A DNA stretch of 39,734 nt from Deltaproteobacteria bacterium (lineage in GTDB: Bacteria > Myxococcota_A > Polyangia > JACPQR01): contig JACPQR010000154.1 in the NCBI GenBank assembly GCA_016190375.1, positions 1 to 39,734 on the forward strand, given 5' to 3'. This document shows positions 29,366 through 38,413 of this stretch, piece after piece. The first letter of the stretch is position 1; each line of letters starts with the position of its first letter. Below the pieces are notes generated by a model. The model did no database searches. It worked only from the letters and a program-made list of their open reading frames with translations, and was not told the origin of the DNA. The position numbers and the translations under genes were made by a program.

Positions 29366-32300
29366 CTACTCCCAGATCGAGCTGGGCCCGAGGTCGAGGT
29401 ACTCGCCGATCTGGCGCATGAGGTCGAGGTTATCGACGTAGTTGCGGAGCGCCGCGTCGGCCCGGGCGCGTTCCTCGTCCGAGGCGCCCTCGTCCTGGAA
29501 GATGGCCAAGAGCGCGTTGGCCTCGGCGATGACGCCGGCCGCGACGCCGCGCTCGACGCCGTCCTCGTCGGGGAAGCTCTGCGCGACGTAGCGCTTGCCG
29601 CCGTACGGGTCGTCGAACGTGACCCTCTCGAATAGCGGCGTGAAGCCCTGGCCCGATCCCTCCAGGTACACGCGCGCCGAGTCGATGAACTTCGTGTCGA
29701 AGTTGTCCGACATCATCGTCATGCCGTAGACGGACGCGAAGAGCTGCACCGTGAAGCCGGTCTGGGGATCGATCGGCGTCGCGCCGGGCGGGATGACGGA
29801 CGTGGGATCGGTGTAGTCGCGGCGCTGGAGGTTCCCGTTCGCGTCCTCGTAGGGCGCGATCCGGTCGATCCGGTCCCCCATCAGCCCGCCGAACAGGTCG
29901 ACCATCTGATCGCGGAAGTTCGAGTAGAAGCTGATCTGGTACTGCCGGATGTCGGCGGCGGTGTCGCGCCCCAGGAACCACGTCGTCGGGTCGGCCATCA
30001 GCTCCATCGCGAGCGCCTTGTCGACGAAGTAGCCGACGCGCAGGACCTTGTCGTCCCAGTAGTAGCCCGAGTCGAAGTCCCAGGTCGTCTCGAGCCAGCG
30101 CCCTTCGGTGAGGGGGACCTCGAAGTCCTCGCCCCACGGTGCCAGCCACTCGGTCCCGTCACCGCGGACGTCGAGGTGGTAGGTCCCGGGCTCCGGCATG
30201 GTCAGGGTCTCGGCGAACGTCTGGAAGGCGTCGCCGACCGCGACCGTCAGAGGGCCGAAGCCGTCGGGCCGTTCGAGGAAGCGTGGAACGTTGTCGGTGG
30301 GCTCCTCGGTCGCGAGCAGGTCCGCGACGAGGAGCACGTACCACTGGTTCAGGTTCTGTAGTGGCTCGAGGTAGCGCTCGTACACGCGCCACACGTAGGG
30401 CTCCGGGTTGAAGTTCACGCGGTCCCGCTTGAAGGCGTCGAAGATGTAGTAGTTCCTGTAGCGGTCGATGCGGTCCGCGGTGACCTCGTACAGGTCGGCC
30501 CCCTCGTCGAACACGCTGCAGGTCACCGATGCGCCCTCGAACTCGTCGCTGCAGAAGCGATAGGGCACTATCGGCTCGCCGGTGGCCGTCGCCAGGTGCG
30601 TGATGGGCGACTCGAACCACTCGGCGTCTCCGTAGAAGTCGCCAAGGTCGTCCCAGAAGACGTCCCTGCGGTCCTCGAGGTCGCCGAAGTACGTCGGGTA
30701 CTCGGTGTAGTGCAGGCCAACGAGCGCGTCGTCGGAGTCGTACAGGAGCGGCATCGGCCAGCCGAAGTTCGTGTACAGGACGAGGACGTTCGCGATGTCC
30801 GCGTCTGCGCCGGTGACGTTCGGGAAGACCTCCATGAGCTTGCCGTAGCCGAACTTCACGGCGGCGAGGTCGTAGTGACCGATACCCCTGACGTCGCTGT
30901 TGAACCGCGCGCTGTAGTCCATGACGGTCGAGTACTGGACCTCGCGGATGTTCCCCTCGAGCTCCTCGTCCGTCTCGGGATCGAGGTATCTGGGCTGCAT
31001 CGTCCCGTCGTCGCGCAGCGCCCAGTACTCGGCCGGGTAGTTGAGCGCGTCGTACGAGCCCTCGAAGTTGTGACGCAGCCCGATCGTGTGGCCGACCTCG
31101 TGCGCCATCACCGACCTGAGCACCGCCGCCCTGATGATCTTCCGTGCCTCCTCGGGATCCTCTCCGCGGTGCTCGAGCGCCCAGCCGACGGCGCCCGGAT
31201 CCGAGAAGTCGCGGAACCAGACGCAGCGATGAGCATTGCGCTCCCGTCGTGCCCGCGTGACGGCGCGCAGCGCCGCGGGGCTCATCCTGCCGAGCGGCGA
31301 GGCCCGACGCACGACCTCCTCCGTCGGCGCGCTGGTCGGGTCCATCCCCGCGGCGAGGAGCATCTCGGCGTTGACCATCTGGGCCTCGACCGGCGTGCCC
31401 CTGAGCGACGCGAGGCGTGCCGCGCCCCCGGGGCCATGCGCCGCGAGGATCCCGGAGCTCTGCACAGCCTGCCTCGCGCGGGACAGCGCGCGCGGGTCCT
31501 TGGCCCTTCCGTTTCTCGCCGCCGGCACGCGGGGGAGCGCGGCCGCCCAGTCCAGGCTCATCCGCTCGCGTCTTCCCCGGATCTCGTCGGGCGTGAGCGT
31601 CCGCGCGCGGCGGGCCTCCTGGCCGCCGCCCTCGCCCTGGGCCGCGACCCAGTCCTCGACGTTGACTCCCATGATGTAGTCGTCGACGTCGATCTCCCCG
31701 TTGAGCAACGCGACCAGGTCGCGCGCCCATGCCGAGTAGGTGTCGAGCTCGGGACCGTAGACGAACGCGCTCGCCGAGACGATCTCACCGGTCTCGGGGT
31801 CCGGCAACGACGGGCCGTATCCGAGCGGCGATCCGAGCTGGGGCTTTTGCACCATGTACATGAACGAGTAGCGCATGTCGCCGATGCGGGGCGCCGTGCC
31901 CGCGGCTCCGCACTCGGCCGGGTCGCCCTCCTGAACGGGGTTATTCGGGCACAGGATGAACATCGCGAGCGTCTCGTCGCGCAGACCCGCGCAAGCCTCG
32001 GCGGAACCGCCTCCGTTCAGACATTCGTTCTCCCTGACGCCGTTGACGGTGTCGCGCAGCGCCGCCGACCACTCGTCGGCTATTCCCGACAGGACCTGCG
32101 CGTCTTCGGCCGAGGTCCCCGGCCCCACGTGGTAGACGATGGGCTTCGGCTCGCGCTCGGCGTATGGGACCGTGCACAGTCCCCGGACCTCGTCGCAGCG
32201 CCCACCCGTGCACTCGTCATCGGACGCGCAGGCCTCGTCGGTGTGCGAGGTCTGCCAGATGTCCCAGCGCGTGGCGTAGCGGACGCGCCGCGACTCGACG

Positions 32301-33127
32301 GGCCCGTACTGGTCGTCGTAGCCGTAGCGCTGGACGTCGAAGTAGCCGAACAGCTCCTGGTCGTGATCGGTCCAGACGAGCGGCTCGTAGTCGGAGTCGG
32401 GGACCCGCATGAACGAGGCGCGCACCTCGATCTGCTGCGCAGTGCAGTCGTCGAAGGAGTAGTAGAGCCAGCAGGTCGGGAAGGTGCCCCAGTCCGGATC
32501 GTCGATCTGGCCGGGCGAGGCGAGGAACCGGTGCGTGAAGTCCATGTACCCGTCCTCGAAGACGGGCCGGTCGTCGCACTCGCGGCCGGTGGCCGCGCAC
32601 TCGTCGTTCGCGTAGGTCGCGATCGGCTCGAGAGAGACCTTGTCCGCCCAGAAGCTCCAGTTCGTGACGAGGTTGGTCGACCAGTCGACCCTCATGTACT
32701 CGCGCTCGTACCAGGGCCGATCGGTCGTGTTCTCGACGACGATGTTGATCTCCTCGCCGGTCGTCGGGTTGTAGTCGTGCTTGATGTCGAAGTGGCTCTC
32801 TATTGAGTAAGCGGCCACCGGTGCCCCGAGGTAGTCGCGGCCCAGCTCGTCCCGCTGCTCGCTGCCCTCGAATCGCTCGTAGGTCCGGTGGGCGACCAGG
32901 AACTTCTCCTGGATCACCCAGCGGATCTTCTCGAGCTCGCTCTGGTCGCCGATGAACGTGAACTCCGTCGTGTACGGGACGTCGATGACCGTCTGGACGA
33001 AGTACCACTCTCCGTCCAGATCGGCCTTTCTGAGCGCGTTGGCCTGGACCCGGTCGATCGCGCCGCGCTCCTCGGCGCAGCTCGCGAGAGCGGTCCACAG
33101 ACAAAGGGCGAGAGCGGATCGACGCAT
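29366..33127 (-). CDS. Large lipoprotein zinc metalloprotease
   Basis: 1253 residues. The signal peptide ends with a canonical LASC lipobox (Cys17), so it is probably tethered to the outer membrane. GGAGG five nt before the ATG fixes the start at 33127. The zinc motif MAHEVGHTIGLRHNFEGSYDA (HExxHxxGxxH) lies at about residue 675, and YSTVMDYSARFN soon after looks like the Met-turn. This places it among metzincin-type proteases seen in deltaproteobacterial and myxobacterial genomes. The N-terminal 600 residues are mostly beta-rich with a CASDDECTGGRCDEVRGLC disulfide segment, typical of surface proteins. Probable role: degrading prey or environmental protein. The upstream 171 nt is shared with a divergent lipoprotein gene. 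Confidence 0.85.
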   Translation of the reverse strand: MRRSALALCLWTALASCAEERGAIDRVQANALRKADLDGEWYFVQTVIDVPYTTEFTFIGDQSELEKIRWVIQEKFLVAHRTYERFEGSEQRDELGRDYLGAPVAAYSIESHFDIKHDYNPTTGEEINIVVENTTDRPWYEREYMRVDWSTNLVTNWSFWADKVSLEPIATYANDECAATGRECDDRPVFEDGYMDFTHRFLASPGQIDDPDWGTFPTCWLYYSFDDCTAQQIEVRASFMRVPDSDYEPLVWTDHDQELFGYFDVQRYGYDDQYGPVESRRVRYATRWDIWQTSHTDEACASDDECTGGRCDEVRGLCTVPYAEREPKPIVYHVGPGTSAEDAQVLSGIADEWSAALRDTVNGVRENECLNGGGSAEACAGLRDETLAMFILCPNNPVQEGDPAECGAAGTAPRIGDMRYSFMYMVQKPQLGSPLGYGPSLPDPETGEIVSASAFVYGPELDTYSAWARDLVALLNGEIDVDDYIMGVNVEDWVAAQGEGGGQEARRARTLTPDEIRGRRERMSLDWAAALPRVPAARNGRAKDPRALSRARQAVQSSGILAAHGPGGAARLASLRGTPVEAQMVNAEMLLAAGMDPTSAPTEEVVRRASPLGRMSPAALRAVTRARRERNAHRCVWFRDFSDPGAVGWALEHRGEDPEEARKIIRAAVLRSVMAHEVGHTIGLRHNFEGSYDALNYPAEYWALRDDGTMQPRYLDPETDEELEGNIREVQYSTVMDYSARFNSDVRGIGHYDLAAVKFGYGKLMEVFPNVTGADADIANVLVLYTNFGWPMPLLYDSDDALVGLHYTEYPTYFGDLEDRRDVFWDDLGDFYGDAEWFESPITHLATATGEPIVPYRFCSDEFEGASVTCSVFDEGADLYEVTADRIDRYRNYYIFDAFKRDRVNFNPEPYVWRVYERYLEPLQNLNQWYVLLVADLLATEEPTDNVPRFLERPDGFGPLTVAVGDAFQTFAETLTMPEPGTYHLDVRGDGTEWLAPWGEDFEVPLTEGRWLETTWDFDSGYYWDDKVLRVGYFVDKALAMELMADPTTWFLGRDTAADIRQYQISFYSNFRDQMVDLFGGLMGDRIDRIAPYEDANGNLQRRDYTDPTSVIPPGATPIDPQTGFTVQLFASVYGMTMMSDNFDTKFIDSARVYLEGSGQGFTPLFERVTFDDPYGGKRYVAQSFPDEDGVERGVAAGVIAEANALLAIFQDEGASDEERARADAALRNYVDNLDLMRQIGEYLDLGPSSIWE

Positions 33128-33298
33128 GTGAACCTCCAGTCGGTGCGCGAGAGCAACCGCGGTGCCAGTCGAATCCGCGAATCATCTCGCATCTCGTGGC
33201 GGCTCTGCACGCCAATATCGCCGGCCCCCGCCCGAGCCAGTCGCGCTCTTGCGCGCTGCGCCGTCCCTTGGTAATGCACGTGACTTGCGGAGGAACCA

Positions 33299-33556
33299 AT
33301 GATGCGTGGTCTCGTGGTCGTAGGCTTGTTCGCGCTCCTGGTCGGGTGCGGAAACGAGTCGGCAGCCCCGTCGTCGAACAGCTCGCCGTCCCAGGAGGTG
33401 GTCAACAAGGCGCTGACGAAGACCGGCGCGGCGGCTGTGGACGGCCTTTGGCCTCCGCCGCGCAAACCGAACCCGCTGCCCAATCCGCCCTCTCCCGGCC
33501 CTCCGCCCGGCGGCGGCGCCAAGCGGCCGCCACCGGGGCCGGGAACCGGGCAGTGA
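33299..33556 (+). CDS. Small Pro-rich lipoprotein
   Basis: 85 residues. MMRGLVVVGLFALLVGC is a lipoprotein signal with a clean LVGC lipobox at Cys17. A Ser/Asn-rich stretch leads to a Pro/Gly-rich C-terminus (PPPRKPNPLPNPPSPGPPPGGG-type). A GGAGG site lies about six nt upstream of the ATG. No domain is recognised. It overlaps the next gene by four bases (GTGA at 33553), and may be its envelope partner or a stalk. Confidence 0.6.
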   Translation: MMRGLVVVGLFALLVGCGNESAAPSSNSSPSQEVVNKALTKTGAAAVDGLWPPPRKPNPLPNPPSPGPPPGGGAKRPPPGPGTGQ

Positions 33557-34110
33557 TCGAGCGCCAGACGAGCCCGGCGGCGTCCTGGTCGGCCGTGCGG
33601 TATGCCGCCCTGCTCGCGCTCCTCTCCATGGCCGGTTGCTCGCGCGGCGATGAGCCAACGGGAGTGCTTCCCAATGCGCAGCGGGCGGGCGAGGTGGCCC
33701 GCGCGTCGACGGTGGCGAAGGCGTTCCTCGAGATCTACCCCGACGCGGTCCCCGAGGCGGCGGCCGATCGCTGCGAGAACGAGCTCGGAATGGGGCGCGC
33801 CTGCGACGGGCCCGAGCACTACGACGTGACCTTCACTCACACCGAGGAGGGCACGCCACCCCGCGTCACCCGCCTCACCGTCGAGATCGGGCGAGGCGAG
33901 ACGGTCATGGGCAGCATCCCTTCGTCGCTCCTCGTCTATCAGGACAAGGCCTGCGTCGAGGACACGGACTGCCTGTGCGCGCCGTGCACGGCTTGCTTCA
34001 ACGTGGTCCACGCGCCCGCGAAGATCGCGGCCCAGGCGGCGGACTGCGTCAATGTCGCCTGCGCGGCCAACGGCTGCGCCTGCCGCGGCGGCATCTGCAG
34101 GACTCGCTAG
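33553..34110 (+). CDS. Putative lipoprotein with Cys-rich C-terminus
   Basis: 185 residues, GTG start coupled to the previous stop. Hydrophobic YAALLALLSMAGC gives a probable lipoprotein signal (Cys at residue 29). A mixed alpha/beta region follows (AKAFLEIYPDAVPEAAADRCENELG and YDVTFTHTEEGTPPRVTRLTVEIGRG). Then comes a cluster of about ten cysteines (CLCAPCTACF, DCVNVACAANGCACRGGIC) near the end. The Cys pattern suggests a disulfide knot or a metal site in the envelope. The downstream EamA permease starts 9 nt after the stop. Confidence 0.6.
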   Translation: MIERQTSPAASWSAVRYAALLALLSMAGCSRGDEPTGVLPNAQRAGEVARASTVAKAFLEIYPDAVPEAAADRCENELGMGRACDGPEHYDVTFTHTEEGTPPRVTRLTVEIGRGETVMGSIPSSLLVYQDKACVEDTDCLCAPCTACFNVVHAPAKIAAQAADCVNVACAANGCACRGGICRTR

Positions 34111-34119
34111 GCACTCCGG

Positions 34120-34986
34120 GTGCGCTTCCGACTGCGCCGGGGGGCGCTCTTGATGCTCCTCGCGTCCGTGGCCTTCTCTCTCATGGCCGCCTCCGTTCGC
34201 GCCTGCAAGGGCAGGATCCCGTTCTTCGAGGTCGCCTTCTTCAGGTCCTTCGTCGCGCTCGTTCCGGTCCTCGTCAGCCTCTGGCTCCGGCGGATTCCGC
34301 TCAGGACCTCGCGCCCCGGCCTCATGCTGTCGCGGGGCCTGGCTGGCTTCGCGTCGATGGCCCTCTACTTCTACGGGCTCACCCACCTCCACCTCGCCGA
34401 CAGCGTCATGCTCGGCGCGACGGCGCCGATCTTCGTCGCGCTACTCGCGCCATTCGCGCTCGGCGAGATGATGCGCGCTCCGGTCGCGGTCGCAATCTCG
34501 ATCTCCGTGGGCGGCCTCTTCCTCCTCGTCGGCCCGTCGCTCGAGGTCGGAAACCTCGGCGGGATCGCGGCGGCGGCCTCCGGCGCGACGGCCTCAGTCG
34601 CGTACATCGCCATCCGCAAGCTCTCGGCCACCGAGCACCCCGACGTCATCGTCTTCGGCTTCACCGCCATCGCGACCGTCCTCTCGGCTGTCGCGATGGT
34701 GCCGTCGTTCCTCGTCCCGGAAGGCGTCGAGTGGCTCCTCCTCGTCGGCGCTGGAATCTTCGCGGCGGTCGGCCAGGCGCTCATCACGCGCGCCTACGCG
34801 ATCGAGGAGGCCGCGGTCGCGAGCGCCCTGTCCTACGCGACCGTCCTCTTCTCGTGGCTCATCGGCGTCGGCATCTTCGACGAGCCCGTGAGCCCGCGTG
34901 CCATTCTGGGCGGCCTCGTCCTCGTCGCGGTGGGCACCTACCTCGGCTTCGCCCGCGGCGCCGCGAGCCCGCCCTCGCGGTTCTGA
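34120..34986 (+). CDS. EamA-family (DMT superfamily) permease
   Basis: 288 residues, GTG start. Two EamA halves of about five helices each: LLMLLASVAFSLMAASVRACKGRIPFFEVAFFRSFVALVPVL in the first, GIAAAASGATASVAYIAIRKLSATEHPDVIVFGFTAIAT in the second. The HLADSVMLGATAPIFVALLAPFALGE segment and the matching ALSYATVLFSWLIGVGIFDEPVSPRAILGGLVLV are typical of drug/metabolite exporters. The substrate is unknown. Nine nt separate it from the upstream Cys-rich lipoprotein, so they may be co-expressed. Confidence 0.9.
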   Translation: MRFRLRRGALLMLLASVAFSLMAASVRACKGRIPFFEVAFFRSFVALVPVLVSLWLRRIPLRTSRPGLMLSRGLAGFASMALYFYGLTHLHLADSVMLGATAPIFVALLAPFALGEMMRAPVAVAISISVGGLFLLVGPSLEVGNLGGIAAAASGATASVAYIAIRKLSATEHPDVIVFGFTAIATVLSAVAMVPSFLVPEGVEWLLLVGAGIFAAVGQALITRAYAIEEAAVASALSYATVLFSWLIGVGIFDEPVSPRAILGGLVLVAVGTYLGFARGAASPPSRF

Positions 34987-35060
34987 TTGAAGAACGGCAG
35001 GCCGTAGTCCGGCGCTCGCCGGCGACTGGCGGCCCCCTCCTCCCGCGCTATATCCTCCCG

Positions 35061-35828
35061 ATGATGGGGCTGGCGCCCAGCAGACCCGTTGGTTCCCTCC
35101 TCCCGGCGGTGCCGCGAGAGCACGGGACGTGGTTCATCGTGGGCGCATCGGTGCTCCTCGGGCCGGCGGTCACGCACCTGGTCCATCTGGATCATCTGCC
35201 GCTCGCCTCGCTGGCGGTCGTCGGGCTCTTTGGACGCGCCGCCCTGAAGGGCAAGCGCCCAGCCGACCACCTCTGGGCGGTGATCTTCGCGGCAGTGGGC
35301 CTCGTGCTGGGCGGCCTTCTTCTGGCCAGGCACGCGGACGCCCTGATGGCCATGAGCGGCGCGGCCGCGGCCGTGCTCCTCGGCGCTCATCGCTTGCTCG
35401 AGAGCCGTCGACTCCAACGCGCGATCGGGAGCGAGCTCGTGGCGGTGGCCCTCCTCACGCTGGTCGGGCCGGCGTCCCTCTCCATCAGCGGCCTTCAGGC
35501 GACTGGCGACACCCTCGCGCTCGCAGCGGCAAACAGCGCGTACTTCCTGACCAGCGTCCCGTACGTGAGGATCCGCGTCTTCGGGCCGCGAAAGCCCGCC
35601 ATCTGGCGCCGGCTCCGTTTCCTTCCAATCACGCTCGCGGCCGCGGGCGCCGCCGCGATGGCTCTCTCGGGCCCACCGGCCCGAGCCCTCGCTTTCCTTC
35701 CCCTCGCGGCCCGCGCCTTGTTCGTCGCGCTGAGCTGCCCGCGGCCCCTTGGCTCCGCGACCCGCCTTGGCCTCGTCGAGGCGGCGGGGTCACTGTACTA
35801 CGTCGCGGTTATCGCCGTGCTGCACTAG
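35061..35828 (+). CDS. YwiC-like family membrane protein
   Basis: 255 residues, with PREHGTWFIVGASVLLGPAVTHL near the start: the PREHG-W signature of YwiC-like proteins. About seven to eight membrane segments follow, many Ala/Leu-rich. The function of this family is not established; members occur near nitrate or respiratory genes in some bacteria, but nothing of that sort is here. A TATATC box lies 6 nt before the ATG (35049-35054) and no ribosome site is present, again suggesting a leaderless message. The ATG three bases on is an equal start. Confidence 0.75.
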   Translation: MMGLAPSRPVGSLLPAVPREHGTWFIVGASVLLGPAVTHLVHLDHLPLASLAVVGLFGRAALKGKRPADHLWAVIFAAVGLVLGGLLLARHADALMAMSGAAAAVLLGAHRLLESRRLQRAIGSELVAVALLTLVGPASLSISGLQATGDTLALAAANSAYFLTSVPYVRIRVFGPRKPAIWRRLRFLPITLAAAGAAAMALSGPPARALAFLPLAARALFVALSCPRPLGSATRLGLVEAAGSLYYVAVIAVLH

Positions 35829-35882
35829 GACTATTGGGCTCGGACTGTCGCCTTGCCCGGATTCCGCGCTACAGTTCGGTTC

Positions 35883-36122
35883 ATGCATCACGCGAATGCC
35901 GCGGAACTGCTCGAGAGAGCGCTCTCGCTGCCGGTGGAGGACAGGCTCGCGCCGGCCACCGAGATCCTGAACAGCGTTGAAGGACCCGAAGACGACGAAT
36001 GGACTGAAGCTTGGCTGAAGGAGCTGGATCGTCGTGCTGCGGCTGCTGAACGTGGCGAGGAGGCTCTCGAGGATTGGGAGACGGTCGAGGCGCGGATCCT
36101 CGCCGACCTCAGTGGAAAGTGA
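35883..36122 (+). CDS. Addiction-module antitoxin component
   Basis: 79 residues: HHANAAELLERALSLPVEDRLAPATEILNSVEGPEDDEWTEAWLKELDRRAAAAERGEEALEDWETVEARILADL. This closely resembles the short putative addiction-module component proteins (unstable antitoxin, Unstab_antitox) that pair with RelE/ParE toxins. A TACAGT box ends 7 nt before the ATG at 35883. The stop overlaps the expected toxin start (GTGA at 36119), but the toxin looks frameshifted, which would leave this antitoxin without a working partner. Confidence 0.82.
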   Translation: MHHANAAELLERALSLPVEDRLAPATEILNSVEGPEDDEWTEAWLKELDRRAAAAERGEEALEDWETVEARILADLSGK

Positions 36123-36434
36123 AGAGACTTCTCCTCGCTCGCGAGGCGCGGCGCCGAGTTGTGCGGCGCCGTGTCTCGCTACGAGGGAGCCCGCACCGGA
36201 CTAGGCGAGGAATTCCTGACCGATGTTCGTGAGCTCATGGCGGCCATCGCTCGGGCACCAGCAGCCTTTCCGATGTGGCGCGACGACCGGCCGTACCGAA
36301 GGGCCGTGATGCCGCGCCGGCTCCCGTTCGTCGTGTTCTTCGAAGAGAAGGAGGACGCCGTTCGCATCTGGGCGATCGCTCACGCAAGGCGTCGTCCGGG
36401 ATACTGGATCCGTAGGACCCGCCGCGAGCTCTGA
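36119..36434 (+). pseudogene. ParE/RelE-family toxin, probably frameshifted near its start
   Basis: Two frames together make one RelE/ParE toxin. From the coupled GTG at 36119 the frame reads VKRLLLAREARR, the usual opening strand and helix. The following family-like sequence, RGAELCGAVSRYEGARTGLGEEFLTDVRELMAAI and VMPRRLPFVVFFEEKEDAVRIWAIAHARRRPGYW, is in the next frame. The shift falls around 36140-36155, in a run of GC-only bases (GCGAGGCGCGGCGCC). The second frame alone is open from 36123, but only TTG (36159) or later starts are available. The toxin is therefore inactivated, uses an unusual late start, or carries a one-base assembly error. Confidence 0.65.
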
Positions 36435-36451
36435 TCGCGGCGGGGGGCGAT

Positions 36452-36468
36452 TGCGAGGTGGTCTCGCA
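36452..36468. terminator. Candidate hairpin between convergent genes
   Basis: TGCGAG (36452-36457) pairs with CTCGCA (36463-36468) around a GTGGT loop. It lies between the toxin and the opposing lipoprotein stops. No U-tract. Confidence 0.35.
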
Positions 36469-36487
36469 GCCTGCAGCGCTCCGTGTC

Positions 36488-38338
36488 CTATCGCGGCAGC
36501 TCGAAGACGCGGGCGCCGCCCCTGGCGACGAGCGCCGCGAAGTGGCGGCCGTCGGGCGAGATCGAGATGCCGGTCGGATCGAACCCCGGCGGCAGGATGC
36601 GCCGCTCGCTTCCGTCGGGGCCCCGCTCGACGCGAAAGAGCCCAAGGTCGGAACGGATGAGGCGGAACGAACCGTCGGCGGCGAACGAGGATCCAGCGTA
36701 GATGGCGGAGGGCCCGGCGGCGAGGGGCTCGCGCTTGGTCGGATCGGAGAGCGAGACCACGACGGGGTCCGCGGCGTCGGCCGCGACGATCGCGACGTGG
36801 TCGTCGTCGGTGAACCCGAGAGCCGTGGGGTCGGTGTCCCCCGCGCAAGGGCCGAGTGTCAGCCGCGTCGTGGGGGTATCCGGCAAGCGGTCGCCGACGA
36901 GACGGCACGACAGATCCTCGACGTCTCGACGGCTCGCGCGAGCGGCTTCGAGGCACGTCCGGTGCTCTCGCCCGTCGGCGGGGCAGACGAAGATGCCGAA
37001 TGCGTCGGCGGCAACGATTGAACGCCCGCCGGACGGCGATCGGTGCTCACCGGCCCGGAGCCGGCGGGCATCACGTGCGTCCAGACCCTTGACCTTGCCC
37101 TGGTCACCCTGGCCGAGGATCAGCCGACCGACGTCGCCGTCGGGCAGCGTGTAAAGGACCGACTCCGGGCTCTCCCAGGTGAACGGCGGGGGCAGCGCAC
37201 CTGCGTCGCCACTGGCGAGCGCCGCTTCCGCCATGATCCCGACGGGACGAGCGGCGGCCGGCGCGACGAGCGCCAGGATGTCTCGCTCGGCGCGCCCGAA
37301 GAGCGCGGCGTCCGCGCCGGATTCGCGAGCCTGCCCCAGTCGCACGAGCGCCGCGCGCGCTCGCCCGAGCCTCGCCAGGGCGCGCGCTTGAAGCAGGATG
37401 ATCGCTCCTCTGTCGCGAGCAGCCGCACAGGGCGCGCGCAGCTCGTCGGGGATGCCGAGGCTCGTTCCGTGGCAGGTCATCTCGACGCCGGCCGCCGGGC
37501 AAGCCGTGTCGAGGACCTCGAGCGCAAGCTCCGCTGCCTCGAGCGCCTCCTCGGCTGGACGGCTGGCGGCCGCCTGCGCGTCCCGGCGGACCTGGGCGAC
37601 GAGATCGACCGTCCTGCCGGGGTCCTGAACGAACCGCGCTGCAGTGCGACGGAAGGTGAACATGCCGGCCGCGCGCGTCTCGGCGCCGACACGTCGCGAG
37701 GCCTCGAGCAGGAAGACCCCGCCGTCCTCCTCGAGGCGCCCGGCTATCCGTCGATCGACGAAGGGCTCCGGACGACAGGTCGCGAGATAGTTGGAGTCCG
37801 CCCGGCCGCACGGCAGTCGGCGGTACCGGCTGAAATAGCTCAGTGCCGGTCGCTCCGGTCGCTCGACCGGAAAGAACGTGTCGACGGCGACCTCCTCGTG
37901 CTCGGCGGGCGCGCATGTCTCCTCGTATCGCAAGGTCAGGCGCACGAGGCCCTCGGGCCGTCCTTCGAGCGCCAGCGATTCCTTCTCGACGGCACCCTCG
38001 GCCAGCTCATCGAGGATGCCCGCCTCGATCCGACGCGGCGCCGAGTACCGGTCACCGTCCCGCGTGAACAGCTCGAGCCGGTAGGGTGATGCTACCGAAC
38101 GGAGCACGGCGAACAGGTCCCGATCGCCGTCGTCGTCCGCATCCACGGCCAGGGACGCCACGAGCTCGTCGAAAGCGCCAAGGCTCACGGGGATCCCGTC
38201 GGGCGCGGGAGGTCCCGCTGCGTCGGGCTCCTCTCGCTCTGCCTGCACGGACCGCGAGGGCGAGCCGGCCGGCTCACAGCCAATCACCACGAGAAACAGC
38301 CCCGCGAGCGGCCAGCGCACCGCACTCGTCCTTACCAC
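36488..38338 (-). CDS. Large lipoprotein with propeller-like and helical regions
   Basis: About 616 residues from GTG 38338. The frame is open to 38389, but the signal peptide VVRTSAVRWPLAGLFLVVIGC with its VIGC lipobox supports the later start. Near residue 75, AVDADDDGDRDLFAVL resembles an FG-GAP/VCBS Ca2+-binding loop. About residues 250-400 are helical, Ala/Arg-rich, and could be repeats; the final 200 residues carry strand-rich stretches with GFTDDDHVAIVAAD and SFAADGSFRLIRSDLGLFRVERG and ISISPDGRHFAALVARGG, as in WD/PD40-like propellers. No catalytic motif. It probably reports on or binds something at the cell surface. Confidence 0.6.
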   Translation of the reverse strand: MVRTSAVRWPLAGLFLVVIGCEPAGSPSRSVQAEREEPDAAGPPAPDGIPVSLGAFDELVASLAVDADDDGDRDLFAVLRSVASPYRLELFTRDGDRYSAPRRIEAGILDELAEGAVEKESLALEGRPEGLVRLTLRYEETCAPAEHEEVAVDTFFPVERPERPALSYFSRYRRLPCGRADSNYLATCRPEPFVDRRIAGRLEEDGGVFLLEASRRVGAETRAAGMFTFRRTAARFVQDPGRTVDLVAQVRRDAQAAASRPAEEALEAAELALEVLDTACPAAGVEMTCHGTSLGIPDELRAPCAAARDRGAIILLQARALARLGRARAALVRLGQARESGADAALFGRAERDILALVAPAAARPVGIMAEAALASGDAGALPPPFTWESPESVLYTLPDGDVGRLILGQGDQGKVKGLDARDARRLRAGEHRSPSGGRSIVAADAFGIFVCPADGREHRTCLEAARASRRDVEDLSCRLVGDRLPDTPTTRLTLGPCAGDTDPTALGFTDDDHVAIVAADAADPVVVSLSDPTKREPLAAGPSAIYAGSSFAADGSFRLIRSDLGLFRVERGPDGSERRILPPGFDPTGISISPDGRHFAALVARGGARVFELPR

Positions 38339-38413
38339 AATCCAGGTGCCCCGTCGCTCGACGACGGCGGCGGTCGGTCTCCGGGTCACGCGTCTAGGTG
38401 GGCGCTGAGCAGA

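Noticed and set aside
30596..32806. 736-codon open frame on the plus strand inside the metalloprotease gene
   Set aside because: Antisense shadow of a GC-rich gene with a clear lipobox, ribosome site and zinc motif; the shadow shows no family features.
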